DNA of 64,000 nucleotides from NCBI RefSeq assembly GCF_023277925.1, contig NZ_CP063832.1, positions 5,439,501 to 5,503,500 on the forward strand, written 5' to 3'. Shown here in pieces: positions 36,111-46,512 of the stretch (the first letter of the stretch is position 1; the number at the start of each line of letters is the position of its first letter). The position numbers and the translations under genes are program-made. The notes beneath the pieces are model-generated. The model saw only the letters and a program-made list of their open reading frames with translations. It was not told where the DNA came from and made no database searches. The DNA is from Pseudomonas entomophila (lineage in GTDB: Bacteria; Pseudomonadota; Gammaproteobacteria; Pseudomonadales; Pseudomonadaceae).

Positions 36111-36302
36111 AGGCGGACTCCTTTTTTGTAGTCGGCGATCACACCCCCGTGCGGCCGGCCATTCCTGGCGGCGGGCAGTGTGGTCGCGAGTAGCAGCCCA
36201 ATATGTGCATCAGGCCATGAGCCGAACCCCGTCGGGCTCGTGAAGCAGGTGAAACCAGCCCTGAACCGAGGCGGGTTGCAGGGGAGTGGACGTCTCCGTG
36301 GA

Positions 36303-36350
36303 GGGAAAGGTTCCCATCTGAGGCGGCATTTGGCCAGTGTTAATCACTGG
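36303..36350 (-). promoter_or_regulatory. Operator-like palindromes upstream of the ABC operon
   Basis: GGGAA-AGG-TTCCC (36303-36315) and CCAGTG-TTAAT-CACTGG (36334-36350) are perfect short inverted repeats 190-240 bases before the first permease gene. They could be regulator sites or leader hairpins. No regulator gene is adjacent. Confidence 0.35.
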
Positions 36351-36475
36351 AAAGCTGGAATTGCATCGAGAGAAAGCTGTGAGTTCATTTGCCATAGGCG
36401 TTGAAAACACTGCTTTGTGGCCTTTTGCCGTGACCCGGCGAATGCCTGATGAATTGTTGTGGCTTCACTGGCCCT

Positions 36476-36558
36476 TTCGCGGGTAAACCCTCTCCTACAG
36501 GTACTGCACAAGACTGCTGGGCTGTGGAAGTTCCTTTAGGAGCGGGTTTACCCGCGAA
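36476..36558. repeat. REP doublet, CGCGGGTAAACC type
   Basis: TTCGCGGGTAAACCC (36476-36490) and GGGTTTACCCGCGAA (36544-36558) are perfectly inverted arms separated by 53 bases, each next to a CTCCTACAGG- or TTAGGAG-type half. They lie upstream of prfC. Confidence 0.82.
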
Positions 36559-36592
36559 GAGGCCGGAACGAGCGCCTCTGGTTCAGCAGATT

Positions 36593-36621
36593 TTGGCCCG
36601 CGCCCCGACTTCAGGTATGAT
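36593..36621 (+). promoter_or_regulatory. prfC promoter candidate
   Basis: TTGGCC (36593-36598), a 17-bp spacer and TATGAT (36616-36621), 38 bases before the prfC ATG. The -10 is good and the -35 is moderate. Confidence 0.45.
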
Positions 36622-36658
36622 ATCGCCCCTTTTTGAATCCCCAGTCAGGCGATTTCCC

Positions 36659-38242
<1,584 letters not shown>

Positions 38243-38264
38243 TCGTTACAGGTCTTCACCTGGC

Positions 38265-38383
38265 CCTGCAGGAGCGGCCTTGAGCCGCGAAAGGGCCGCA
38301 AAGCGGCCCCGGCGATCTTTGTTGAACACTGAATCCCGGGGCCGCTACGCAGCCCCTTCGCGGCACAAGGCCGCTCCTACAGG
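38265..38383. repeat. REP cluster, GCCGCGAA type
   Basis: CAGGAGCGGCCTTGAGCCGC (38269-38288) faces GCGGCACAAGGCCGCTCCTA (38360-38379). An internal palindrome lies in GGGCCGC-AAA-GCGGCCC (38293-38309), and another GGGGCCGCTACG at 38338. A complex two-REP unit between convergent prfC and the binding-protein gene. Confidence 0.75.
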
Positions 38384-38402
38384 GTAAGCGTAAATCCCGC
38401 CG

Positions 38403-39482
38403 TTAATTTCCCGCTTTTATGCTGGTCCAGATCCGCGTCCTGATGCGGTCGATCTTCGCCGGCATTGCCTCCAGCGCATACAACTTGCCCATCACATCCT
38501 CGCTCGGATAGATCATCGTGTTGCCCTTCATCGCCGGGTCCACCAGCGCATCAGCCTGCTGGTTGCCATTGGCGTACTGCACGAAGTTGCTGATGTTCGC
38601 CATCACTTCAGGCTGCAGCAGGTAGTTCATGTAGGCATAACCCGCCTTCTCGTTGGGCGCATCGGCTGGCATGGCCACCATGTCAAACCACATCGGCGCG
38701 CCTTCCTTCGGGATCGAATAACCCACCTTCACCCCATTTTTCGCCTCTTCGGCGCGGTTCTTCGCCTGCAGTACGTCGCCCGAGAAGCCCACCACCACGC
38801 ACACATCGCCATTGGCCAGGTCGCCGGTGTACTTCGACGAATGGAAGTAGCTGATGTATGGGCGCACCTTCATCAGCAGGTCCTTGGCCTTGTCGTAGTC
38901 GGCCGGGTTCTGGCTGTGATGCGGCAAACCTAGATAGTGCAGGGCGATGGGCAACAGTTCGGGGCCGTTGTCCAGCACTGCCACACCGCAACTCTTGAGT
39001 TTGGAGAGGTATTCGGGCTTGAAGAACAAGTCCCAAGAGTCGATGGGCGCATTGTCGCCAAGCACCGCCTTGACCTTGTCGATGTTGTAGCCGATGCCGG
39101 TGCTGCCCCAGAGGTAGGGGAAACCGTACTGGTTGCCCGGGTCGTTCACCTCCAGCGCCTTGAGCAGCACCGGGTTGAGGTGCTTCCAGTTCGGTAGCTG
39201 CGACTTGTCCAGTTGCTTCAGGGCCTTGCCCTGGATCTGCCGGGCCATGAAGTGGTTGGAGGGGAACACCACGTCGTAGCCGGAATTGCCGGTCATCAAC
39301 TTGCCGTCGAGGGTCTCGTTGCTGTCGAACACGTCGTAGGTTGGCACGATACCGCTGGCCTGCTGGAAGTTCTTCAGGGTGTCCGGGGCGATGTAGCTCG
39401 ACCAGTTGTAGATCTTCACCGAGTCGGCGGCGCTGGCAACGCTTGCGGCCAGCATCAGGGGAGCGAGAAGGAGCGTGCGCAT
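38403..39482 (-). CDS. PotF/SpuD-like polyamine-binding protein
   Basis: Periplasmic solute-binding protein of 359 residues with signal peptide MRTLLLAPLMLAASVASAAD and the polyamine-binding opening VKIYNWSSYI. Cleft segments such as FPYLWGSTGIGYN and ANGDVCVVVGFSGD are typical of PotF/SpuD. No ATPase or permease genes accompany it. Its neighbours are a cupin and a PuuB-like oxidoreductase on the same strand, so it probably gathers an amine for that pathway and shares a permease encoded elsewhere. Confidence 0.87.
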   Translation of the reverse strand: MRTLLLAPLMLAASVASAADSVKIYNWSSYIAPDTLKNFQQASGIVPTYDVFDSNETLDGKLMTGNSGYDVVFPSNHFMARQIQGKALKQLDKSQLPNWKHLNPVLLKALEVNDPGNQYGFPYLWGSTGIGYNIDKVKAVLGDNAPIDSWDLFFKPEYLSKLKSCGVAVLDNGPELLPIALHYLGLPHHSQNPADYDKAKDLLMKVRPYISYFHSSKYTGDLANGDVCVVVGFSGDVLQAKNRAEEAKNGVKVGYSIPKEGAPMWFDMVAMPADAPNEKAGYAYMNYLLQPEVMANISNFVQYANGNQQADALVDPAMKGNTMIYPSEDVMGKLYALEAMPAKIDRIRTRIWTSIKAGN

Positions 39483-39534
39483 GTCGGGGTTACCTTGCTT
39501 TGTCTGTTGTTATCGAAGGCAGGCGATCAGCGGA

Positions 39535-39876
39535 TCAGAAAATCAGCACATAGGTCTTGCGCACGGTCTCCTGGATGTCCCAGGTGCCGAGGCTGTTGGC
39601 CGGTAGCATCAGGGCGTCTCCGGCTTCTATGACAAACGGCTCGCCACCGTCGGGGGTGAAGGTGCAGCGGCCCTTGATGAAATGGCAGAACTCCTGCTGC
39701 ACGATCTGCCGTCGCCAGCGGCCCGGGCTGCACTCCCAGATACCGGTCTCGACGCCGTCGCTGCGTTCGACGCAGGTGAGCGAGGTGACCGCGACCGGCT
39801 CGCCGAGGGGCACGGCGACCGGGGTGGAGCTGTCCAGGATGGCGCTGGCGGTGTGCTTGAAGTGGGTGATGCGCAT
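39535..39876 (-). CDS. Cupin-domain protein (DUF861 type)
   Basis: Single-domain cupin of 113 residues. The barrel motifs are GIWECSPGRWRRQI and EFCHFIKGRCTFTPDGG, followed by FVIEAGDALMLPANSLGTWDI. Such (S)-ureidoglycine-hydrolase-like Cupin_3 proteins often accompany polyamine or amino-acid catabolic oxidases. It lies 33 bases downstream of the FAD oxidoreductase and 52 bases upstream of the binding-protein gene. The function is unknown. Confidence 0.8.
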   Translation of the reverse strand: MRITHFKHTASAILDSSTPVAVPLGEPVAVTSLTCVERSDGVETGIWECSPGRWRRQIVQQEFCHFIKGRCTFTPDGGEPFVIEAGDALMLPANSLGTWDIQETVRKTYVLIF

Positions 39877-39909
39877 GACCGGTGGATCCTCTGTGGTGAT
39901 AAAGGGAAG

Positions 39910-41316
39910 TCAGTGCATGAAGCCTTCCATGAAGTCGGCCAATCCACAGGCCAAGCGTCGCCGCCAGGGGGCGCTGGCCGGGTTGGCGAGGGTCTGGTCC
40001 TCGTGGACGAAGCTCTGGATGATCGCGTTGTAGCCCAGCCAGCGGCAGGGTTCGGGTGGCCAGCTGGCCAGGTTCGATAACGGGCGGTTGTCATGCACCC
40101 AGGGCTGGGCGGTGAGCGCGTTGTGTTGACCGAGAATCAGTGCTGCCAATGTGCGGCCACCCAGGTTGGTGGCGCCGACGCCTTCGCCACCGTAGCCACC
40201 GGACAGGGCGATGCCGCGCTGGCGGTCGCACAGCATGTGCGGGCGGAAGCGTCGGGCCATGCCCAGGTTGCCGCCCCAGGAATGGGTGATGCGAACGTGC
40301 TTTAGCTGCGGGAACAGCTCGCCGAACAGGTAGCGGCGCAGTTCGACCTCGTTTTCGGTCAGGGTGAAGTCCTCGCGCAAGCGTCCGCCGAAGCGGTAGC
40401 CGCCGCGGGCGCCGAACACCAGGCGGTTGTCGGCGCTGCGCTGGCCATAGGTGACCTGGCGGCTGCTTTCACTGAAGGCCTGGCCCTGACCCAGGCCGAT
40501 CTGTTCCCAGGTCGATTCCGGCAGTGGTTCGGTAGCCACCAACAGGCTCTGCACGGGCAGTTGGTGACGCCCGAGCGGCGGCAGGCTGGCGGCATAGCCT
40601 TCGACGGCGGGCACCACCCAATGGCTGCGAATGCGTGCCAGTGGGGTACGCACTTCGCCGGTCTGCCAATCGATGGCCGGGGTGTTCTCGTAGATCGGCA
40701 CGCCCATGGCCTCGACCGTCCGCGCCAGGCCGCGCACCAGTTTGGCCGGCTGGATCGTGGCGACATGGGGGCTGTAAATGGCGCCGTAGGGGTTGCTGAC
40801 TTTCAATTGGGCGTCCAGTTGTTCGGGACGTAGCCAACGGTAGTCGTCTTCGTTCATTCCCTGGCGGTAGAGGTCGTCGAGCCAGCCGCGCAGGCTGCGC
40901 TCCTGTTCCGGATAGCGGGCGGCGCAGTAGAGCACGCCGCCCTTGCGGTAGTCGCAGTCGATGCCTTCGTGCTGGAGCACGTCGTGGACTTCGTCGGGGA
41001 TGCCATGCAGCAGGTCGATGCTTTCACGGCGTTGTTGTGGCGAGAGGGTGGCGAGCAGGCGGTCCTCGCCCAGCAGGTTGCCCATCAGCCAGCCGCCGTT
41101 GCGCCCGGACGCGCCGAAACCGGCGATGTTGGCTTCGATCAGCGCAATATTGAGCTGGGGCGCCTGGCGCTTGAGGTAGTAGGCGGTCCACAGGCCGGTA
41201 TAGCCGGCACCGATGATGCACACATCGAGGTCAAGATCCTGGCGCAGGGCCGGGCGCGCGCACAGCGGTTCGTCGAGCTGGTCCATCCACAGGCTGATCG
41301 TGCGCAGGGGTTGCAT
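39910..41316 (-). CDS. FAD amine oxidoreductase, PuuB-like
   Basis: DAO-family flavoenzyme of 468 residues from the ATG at 41316, which places the FAD fingerprint DVCIIGAGYTGLWTAYYL at about residues 31-48. The frame is open 46 codons further upstream, but that extension has no homologous character. GASGRNGGWLMGN and the C-terminal LSGGYGGEGVGATNLGG are typical of gamma-glutamylputrescine oxidases. It probably oxidises a (gamma-glutamyl) amine delivered with help of the neighbouring PotF-like protein. Confidence 0.85.
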   Translation of the reverse strand: MQPLRTISLWMDQLDEPLCARPALRQDLDLDVCIIGAGYTGLWTAYYLKRQAPQLNIALIEANIAGFGASGRNGGWLMGNLLGEDRLLATLSPQQRRESIDLLHGIPDEVHDVLQHEGIDCDYRKGGVLYCAARYPEQERSLRGWLDDLYRQGMNEDDYRWLRPEQLDAQLKVSNPYGAIYSPHVATIQPAKLVRGLARTVEAMGVPIYENTPAIDWQTGEVRTPLARIRSHWVVPAVEGYAASLPPLGRHQLPVQSLLVATEPLPESTWEQIGLGQGQAFSESSRQVTYGQRSADNRLVFGARGGYRFGGRLREDFTLTENEVELRRYLFGELFPQLKHVRITHSWGGNLGMARRFRPHMLCDRQRGIALSGGYGGEGVGATNLGGRTLAALILGQHNALTAQPWVHDNRPLSNLASWPPEPCRWLGYNAIIQSFVHEDQTLANPASAPWRRRLACGLADFMEGFMH

Positions 41317-41381
41317 CGGGGCGGGCTCCACATCCGGTAAAGGTCTGTGGGCGATCCTAGTGAAGCGCGGGGAAGGCTGTC

Positions 41382-42191
41382 TTACGTGCGTGCACGCAGG
41401 GAAATTTGCTTGAGGTAGGCCTTTGGGGACAACCCGGTGTGTTCGCGGAAGCACTTGTAGAAGGCCGACAGTGAGTTGAAGCCGGCATTGAACGCCAGCT
41501 CGTCGATGGGCGTGCGCACGCTGCCGTCGCCCAGGCTGGCCATCAGGTGTTGCAGGCGTGCCTGGTTGACGTAGCGGTAGAAGCTTTGTCCCAGCACCTG
41601 GTTGAGCAGGTAGGAGATCTGGTTGCGGCTGTAGCCGCTCTCGTCGGCGACCTGCTGCAGGTCCAGCTCCGGGTCGAGGTAGGGGCGCTGGCCCTGGAAG
41701 TAGTGCTCCAGGTCCTGGGCCATGGTGGACAGTTGGCGCGGTGACAGGCCCAGCCTGCTGGTGGCGGGGCGTGGCCTACCCGGATGGCTGGCGCAGCTAC
41801 CCTGGCGCACCAGCGTAGCGTACTCGTTGACCTGCCAGATCAGCCCGTCCTTGACCGTGATCGCTTCGCTGGACTGGAACGCTGCCAGGCCGTCGCCACC
41901 TTGAACCGTGACCTGGTACTGGATGAACGCGGTGCAGCCGTCGACGCGGATGCGGTCGCTGTGGACGATGTCCTCGCCAGCTTCATGGGGCAGGCAGGCG
42001 CGCACGTAGTCGCGCATGTCGTCGTAGCCGAGCACGCGGTTCTGGAAGAAGTCGTGGTACTGGATGTCCGGGTGGTAGAGCGCCATCACCCCGTCGAGGT
42101 CGCGATGCTTCCAGCACAGGTGGTAGCGCATGACGGTGTCGGCGGTGAGCGGGGTTTGCCCGGGGCCGTCGGGGAGGGGAGTGGCGGTCAT
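41382..42191 (-). CDS. AraC-family regulator with N-terminal NTF2-like domain
   Basis: 269-residue regulator starting at ATG 42191 (in-frame starts at 42233 and 42251 are possible). Residues about 15-130 form a SnoaL/NTF2-like pocket (TVMRYHLCWKHRDLDGVMAL and YHPDIQYHDFF). Residues about 170-265 form an AraC helix-turn-helix pair (LQQVADESGYSRNQISYLLN and IDELAFNAGFNSLSAFYKCF). NTF2-like sensing in place of the usual cupin domain is uncommon. It lies upstream of the amine oxidoreductase on the same strand and divergent from the micropeptide gene, so either may be its target. Confidence 0.85.
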   Translation of the reverse strand: MTATPLPDGPGQTPLTADTVMRYHLCWKHRDLDGVMALYHPDIQYHDFFQNRVLGYDDMRDYVRACLPHEAGEDIVHSDRIRVDGCTAFIQYQVTVQGGDGLAAFQSSEAITVKDGLIWQVNEYATLVRQGSCASHPGRPRPATSRLGLSPRQLSTMAQDLEHYFQGQRPYLDPELDLQQVADESGYSRNQISYLLNQVLGQSFYRYVNQARLQHLMASLGDGSVRTPIDELAFNAGFNSLSAFYKCFREHTGLSPKAYLKQISLRART

Positions 42192-42313
42192 GGGCTCGAT
42201 AGTGCATTGCAGAAAACCCAGGCGCAAGGCCATGGATCCGGCATTTTGCACGGTTTTCCCGAGCGGTTACCGGCTAAGGGCTTGATTCGTATGCATGTAT
42301 TTTTTTGATACAG

Positions 42314-42330
42314 CTGGCACGGGGGCTGCA
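42314..42330 (+). promoter_or_regulatory. Sigma-54-type -24/-12 promoter
   Basis: CTGGCACGGGGGCTGCA fits YTGGCACGRNNNTTGCW at all but one defined position, with GG (42316-42317) and GC (42328-42329) correctly 10 bases apart. The predicted start is near 42341, 25 bases before the micropeptide ATG. Confidence 0.75.
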
Positions 42331-42365
42331 CTTCCATTGTTCAACGCCGAACGAGGAGAACGGTT

Positions 42366-42440
42366 ATGCGCTCGATACTGCTGTGGATGATTGGAGTGCC
42401 GATTCCGGTGATCATCCTGATCTGGTTCTTCATGCACTGA
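42366..42440 (+). CDS. 24-residue single-helix membrane micropeptide
   Basis: A 24-codon frame starting ATG at 42366 behind a strong GAGGAG ribosome binding site (42351-42356) and ending TGA at 42440. The peptide opens MRSILLWMIGVPIP and continues as a hydrophobic helix ending in WFFMH, with one charged residue (Arg2) near its N-terminus, so it should insert in the membrane. A near-perfect sigma-54 promoter lies just upstream and a REP doublet follows. It is too short to place in a family by eye. Sigma-54 control suggests nitrogen, carbon-source or stress signals. Confidence 0.65.
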   Translation: MRSILLWMIGVPIPVIILIWFFMH

Positions 42441-42463
42441 CACGTTGGGCTGCCATGCAGCCC

Positions 42464-42526
42464 TTCGCCGGCAAGCCGGCTCCTGCAGGGTCAGGTGATA
42501 CCTGTAGGAGCCGGCTTGCCGGCGAA
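42464..42526. repeat. REP palindrome pair, GCCGGCAAGCC type
   Basis: TTCGCCGGCAAGCCGG (42464-42479) and CCGGCTTGCCGGCGAA (42511-42526), perfect inverted arms, 23 bases after the micropeptide stop and just beyond the dppF end. Confidence 0.85.
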
Positions 42527-42541
42527 GAAGGTCACACGCGT

Positions 42542-43509
42542 CTAGAGAAACTGCTCAGCATAGTGACACGCCACCTGCCGCGTACTCACCTGGCGTAACG
42601 CCGGTACTTCCTTGGCGCATCGTTCGGTCGCATGCGGGCAACGCTTGTGGAAGGCACAACCGTCCGGTGGGTTCAGCGGGTTGGGCAGCTCACCGGCAAT
42701 GCGGATCTTCGGCTTCAGCGGGTCCGGGTGGATCGCCGGGGTCGCCGACAGCAGCGCTTGCGTGTACGGATGCAGCGGCTTTTCGTAGATATCTTCTTTC
42801 GGCCCCATCTCGGCCGGCCGCCCCAGGTACATCACCAGCACCTGGTCCGCCACATGGCGCACCACCGCCAGGTTGTGGGAGATGAACACGTAGGCGGTGT
42901 TGAACTCCTTCTGCAGGTCCATGAACAGGTTCAGCACCTGGGCCTGGATCGACACATCGAGAGCGGAAGTCGGTTCGTCCGCCACCAGCACTTTCGGTTG
43001 CAACATCATCGCCCGGGCCAGGGCGATACGCTGGCGCTGGCCACCCGAGAACATGTGCGGGTAGCGCTGATAGTGCTCGGGGCGCAGGCCCACCTGCTCC
43101 ATCATCTTCTGCACTTTCTCGCGGCGCTCGGCCTTGCTCAGCGAGGTGTTGATCAGCAGCGGTTCGGCGAGCTGGTCGCCAATCTTCTGCCGCGGGTTGA
43201 GCGAGGCGTAGGGGCTCTGGAACACCATCTGCACGTCGCGGCGCAATTGCTTGCGCTGGTCCTTGCTGGCGCCTTTGACCTCATGCCCGGCGATCTGCAG
43301 CGAGCCGGAGGAGGGTTCCTCGATCAGGGTCAACGCACGGGCCAGGGTGGACTTGCCACAGCCGGACTCGCCAACCACGGCCAGGGTCTTGCCGGCCTCC
43401 AGCTCGAACGATACGCCATTGAGCGCGCGTACCAGCGCATGGCCCTTGAACAGGCCGCGGGAGACTTCGTAGTGGCGGGTCAGCTCACGGGCGGATAGAA
43501 CGACGGTCA

Positions 43510-43510
<1 letters not shown>
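42542..43510 (-). CDS. dppF: Dipeptide ABC transporter ATPase DppF
   Basis: ATPase of the dipeptide importer, 322 residues from the ATG at 43510, which overlaps the dppD stop as ATGA. Walker A GESGCGKST, signature FSGGQRQRIALARA, Walker B LVADEPTSALD and the C-terminal oligopeptide-transporter region with cysteines (CAFHKRCPHATERC) are present. It pairs with DppD to energise DppB/DppC. It is the last gene of the operon, ending in a REP doublet. Confidence 0.95.
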
Positions 43511-44478
<968 letters not shown>

Positions 44479-44488
44479 GGCGTTCTCC

Positions 44489-45415
44489 TCAGGCGGCGTT
44501 CTTGAGTTTCGGGTCCAGCGCGTCGCGCAGGCCGTCGCCCATCAGGTTGATTGCCAGCACACTGAGCAAAATGGTCAGGCCGGGCAGGCTCACCACCCAC
44601 CAGGCGCGCTCGATGTAGTCGCGGGCCGAGGCCAGCATGGTGCCCCACTCGGGGGTTGGCGGCTGCACGCCCAGCCCCAGGAAGCCCAGGGCGGCGGCGT
44701 CGAGAATGGCCGAGGAGAAGCTCAGCGTGGCCTGCACGATCAGCGGCGCCATGCAGTTGGGCAGCACGGTGACGAACATCAGGCGCGGCAGGCCGGCACC
44801 GGCCAGGCGCGCGGCGGTGACATAGTCGCGGTTCAGCTCGCCCATCACGGCGGCGCGGGTCAGGCGCACATACGACGGCAGCGAGACGATGGCGATGGCG
44901 ATCACGGTGTTGATCAGGCCAGGGCCGAGGATGGCGACGATGGCCACGGCCAGCAGCAGCGAGGGCAGGGCCAGCATCACGTCCATCAGGCGCATGATCG
45001 AAGGGCCGAGCAGGCGCGGGAAGAAGCCGGCGAACAGGCCGAGCAGGATCCCCGGGATCAGCGACATCACCACCGACGACAGGCCGATCAGCAGCGACAG
45101 GCGCGCGCCCTGGATCAGCCGCGAGAGCAGGTCGCGGCCCAGTTCGTCGGTACCCAGGATGAACTGCCAGGTGCCGCCTTCCAGCCACACCGGCGGGGTG
45201 AGCAGGAAGTCGCGGTATTGCTCGCTGGGGTTGTGCGGCGCCACCCAGGGGGCGAACAGGGCGCAGAACACCACCAGGGTCATGAAGGCCAGGCCGGCCA
45301 CCGCGCCTTTGTTGCGCGAGAAGGCCTGCCAGAACTCCTTGTACGGCGAGGGGTAGAGCAAGCTCTGGTCGACCGCGCTGGACGGGGTCACGGATTTCGG
45401 AATCGGGCTAGTCAT
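44489..45415 (-). CDS. dppC: Dipeptide ABC transporter permease DppC
   Basis: 308-residue permease with an OppC-type N-terminus ([20 protein letters not shown]) before six membrane helices. The coupling segment is [21 protein letters not shown] (about 193-213). It follows dppB by 10 bases and precedes dppD by 10 bases, so the operon is tightly packed. It forms the membrane channel with DppB. Confidence 0.95.
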   Translation of the reverse strand: MTSPIPKSVTPSSAVDQSLLYPSPYKEFWQAFSRNKGAVAGLAFMTLVVFCALFAPWVAPHNPSEQYRDFLLTPPVWLEGGTWQFILGTDELGRDLLSRLIQGARLSLLIGLSSVVMSLIPGILLGLFAGFFPRLLGPSIMRLMDVMLALPSLLLAVAIVAILGPGLINTVIAIAIVSLPSYVRLTRAAVMGELNRDYVTAARLAGAGLPRLMFVTVLPNCMAPLIVQATLSFSSAILDAAALGFLGLGVQPPTPEWGTMLASARDYIERAWWVVSLPGLTILLSVLAINLMGDGLRDALDPKLKNAA

Positions 45416-45425
45416 GGCGGGAGCC

Positions 45426-46436
45426 TCAGCGCTGATGACGGATGCGTGGGTTGACCAGGCCGTAGAGGATATCCACGACGAAGTTGACCAGGATCACCAG
45501 GCAGGCGATCAACAGGATGCCGTTCTGGACCACGGGGTAGTCGCGGGCGCCGATGGCTTCGATCAGCCATTTGCCGATGCCCGGCCAGGAGAAGATGGTT
45601 TCGGTGAGCACGGCGCCGGCCAGCAGTGTGCCGACCTGCAGGCCGAACACGGTCAGTACCGGGATCAGCGCGTTGCGCAGGCCGTGGATGAACACCACGC
45701 GCGAGGGCGACAGGCCTTTGGCGCGAGCGGTGCGGATGTAGTCTTCGCGCAGCACTTCGAGCATCGACGAGCGGGTCATGCGGGCGATCACCGCCAGCGG
45801 GATGGTGCCCAGCACGATGGCCGGCAGGATCAGGTGCATGACCGCGTCCTTGAACGCGCCCTCTTCGTCACTGAGCAGGGTGTCGATGAGCATGAAACCG
45901 GTTTTCGGTTCGATGTCGTAGAGCAGGTCGATGCGCCCGGACACCGGCGTCCAGCCGAGGCTCACGGAGAAGAACATGATCAGGATCAGGCCCCACCAGA
46001 AGATCGGCATCGAATAGCCGGCCAGCGAGATGCCCATCACCCCATGGTCGAACAGCGAGCCACGCTTGAGCGCGGCGATCACCCCGGCCAGCAGACCGAT
46101 GACGCCGGCGAACAGCAGGGCGGCCATGGCCAGCTCAAGCGTTGCCGGGAACAGGGTGAGGAATTCGTTCCATACGCTCTCACGGGTGCGCAGGGATTCG
46201 CCCAGGTCGCCCTGGGCGAGCTTGCCGACATAGTCCAGGTACTGGGCCGGCAGCGGCTTGTTCAGGCCCAGGCGCTCCATGGCCTGGGCATGCATTTCGG
46301 GGTCGACCCGGCGTTCGCCCATCATCACTTCGACGGGGTCGCCGGGGATCAGGCGTATGAGCGCGAAGGTCAGCAGGGTGATACCGAAGAAGGTCGGGAT
46401 CAGCAGACCCAGGCGTCGGGCAATAAAACTCAACAT
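45426..46436 (-). CDS. dppB: Dipeptide ABC transporter permease DppB
   Basis: 336-residue permease of the DppB/OppB type beginning MLSFIARRLGLLIPTFFGIT. Conserved cues are RLIPGDPV, the EAA-like loop LREDYIRTARAKGLSPSRV and the C-terminal WPGIGKWLIEAI. It is separated from the upstream binding-protein gene by 76 bases that contain a strong hairpin, which may lower permease expression relative to the binding protein. Confidence 0.95.
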   Translation of the reverse strand: MLSFIARRLGLLIPTFFGITLLTFALIRLIPGDPVEVMMGERRVDPEMHAQAMERLGLNKPLPAQYLDYVGKLAQGDLGESLRTRESVWNEFLTLFPATLELAMAALLFAGVIGLLAGVIAALKRGSLFDHGVMGISLAGYSMPIFWWGLILIMFFSVSLGWTPVSGRIDLLYDIEPKTGFMLIDTLLSDEEGAFKDAVMHLILPAIVLGTIPLAVIARMTRSSMLEVLREDYIRTARAKGLSPSRVVFIHGLRNALIPVLTVFGLQVGTLLAGAVLTETIFSWPGIGKWLIEAIGARDYPVVQNGILLIACLVILVNFVVDILYGLVNPRIRHQR

Positions 46437-46469
46437 TGTCGGGGGTACCTCATCAGCCGGAACGGCGGT

Positions 46470-46502
46470 GCCGCCGGGGCCCCTTGCAGAGGGTCCGGCG
46501 GC
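46470..46502 (-). terminator. Intercistronic hairpin between dppA and dppB
   Basis: GCCGCCGG (46470-46477) pairs with CCGGCGGC (46495-46502), 10 bases after the binding-protein stop. There is no T-run after it on the minus strand, so it is more likely an attenuating or mRNA-protecting hairpin than a full terminator. Confidence 0.5.
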
Positions 46503-46512
46503 CGTTGTTGTT

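Larger units (their letters stand above)
36111..36658. other. 548-bp divergent region between the ABC operon and prfC
   Basis: No gene is supported. It holds two short perfect palindromes (36303-36350), a REP doublet (36476-36558) and a prfC promoter candidate (36593-36621). I looked for a known riboswitch core on the minus strand and did not find one. Confidence 0.6.

Noticed and set aside
36180..36300. Possible riboswitch before the quaternary-amine ABC operon
   Set aside because: A few short stems can be drawn, but no conserved core of a known riboswitch class was found.
36449..36658. 70-codon N-terminal extension of prfC
   Set aside because: It runs through a REP doublet and the promoter candidate, and the family N-terminus begins at 36659.
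41317..41454. 46-codon N-terminal extension of the FAD oxidoreductase
   Set aside because: Pro/Arg-rich sequence without a targeting signal. The FAD fingerprint is at the usual distance from the ATG at 41316.
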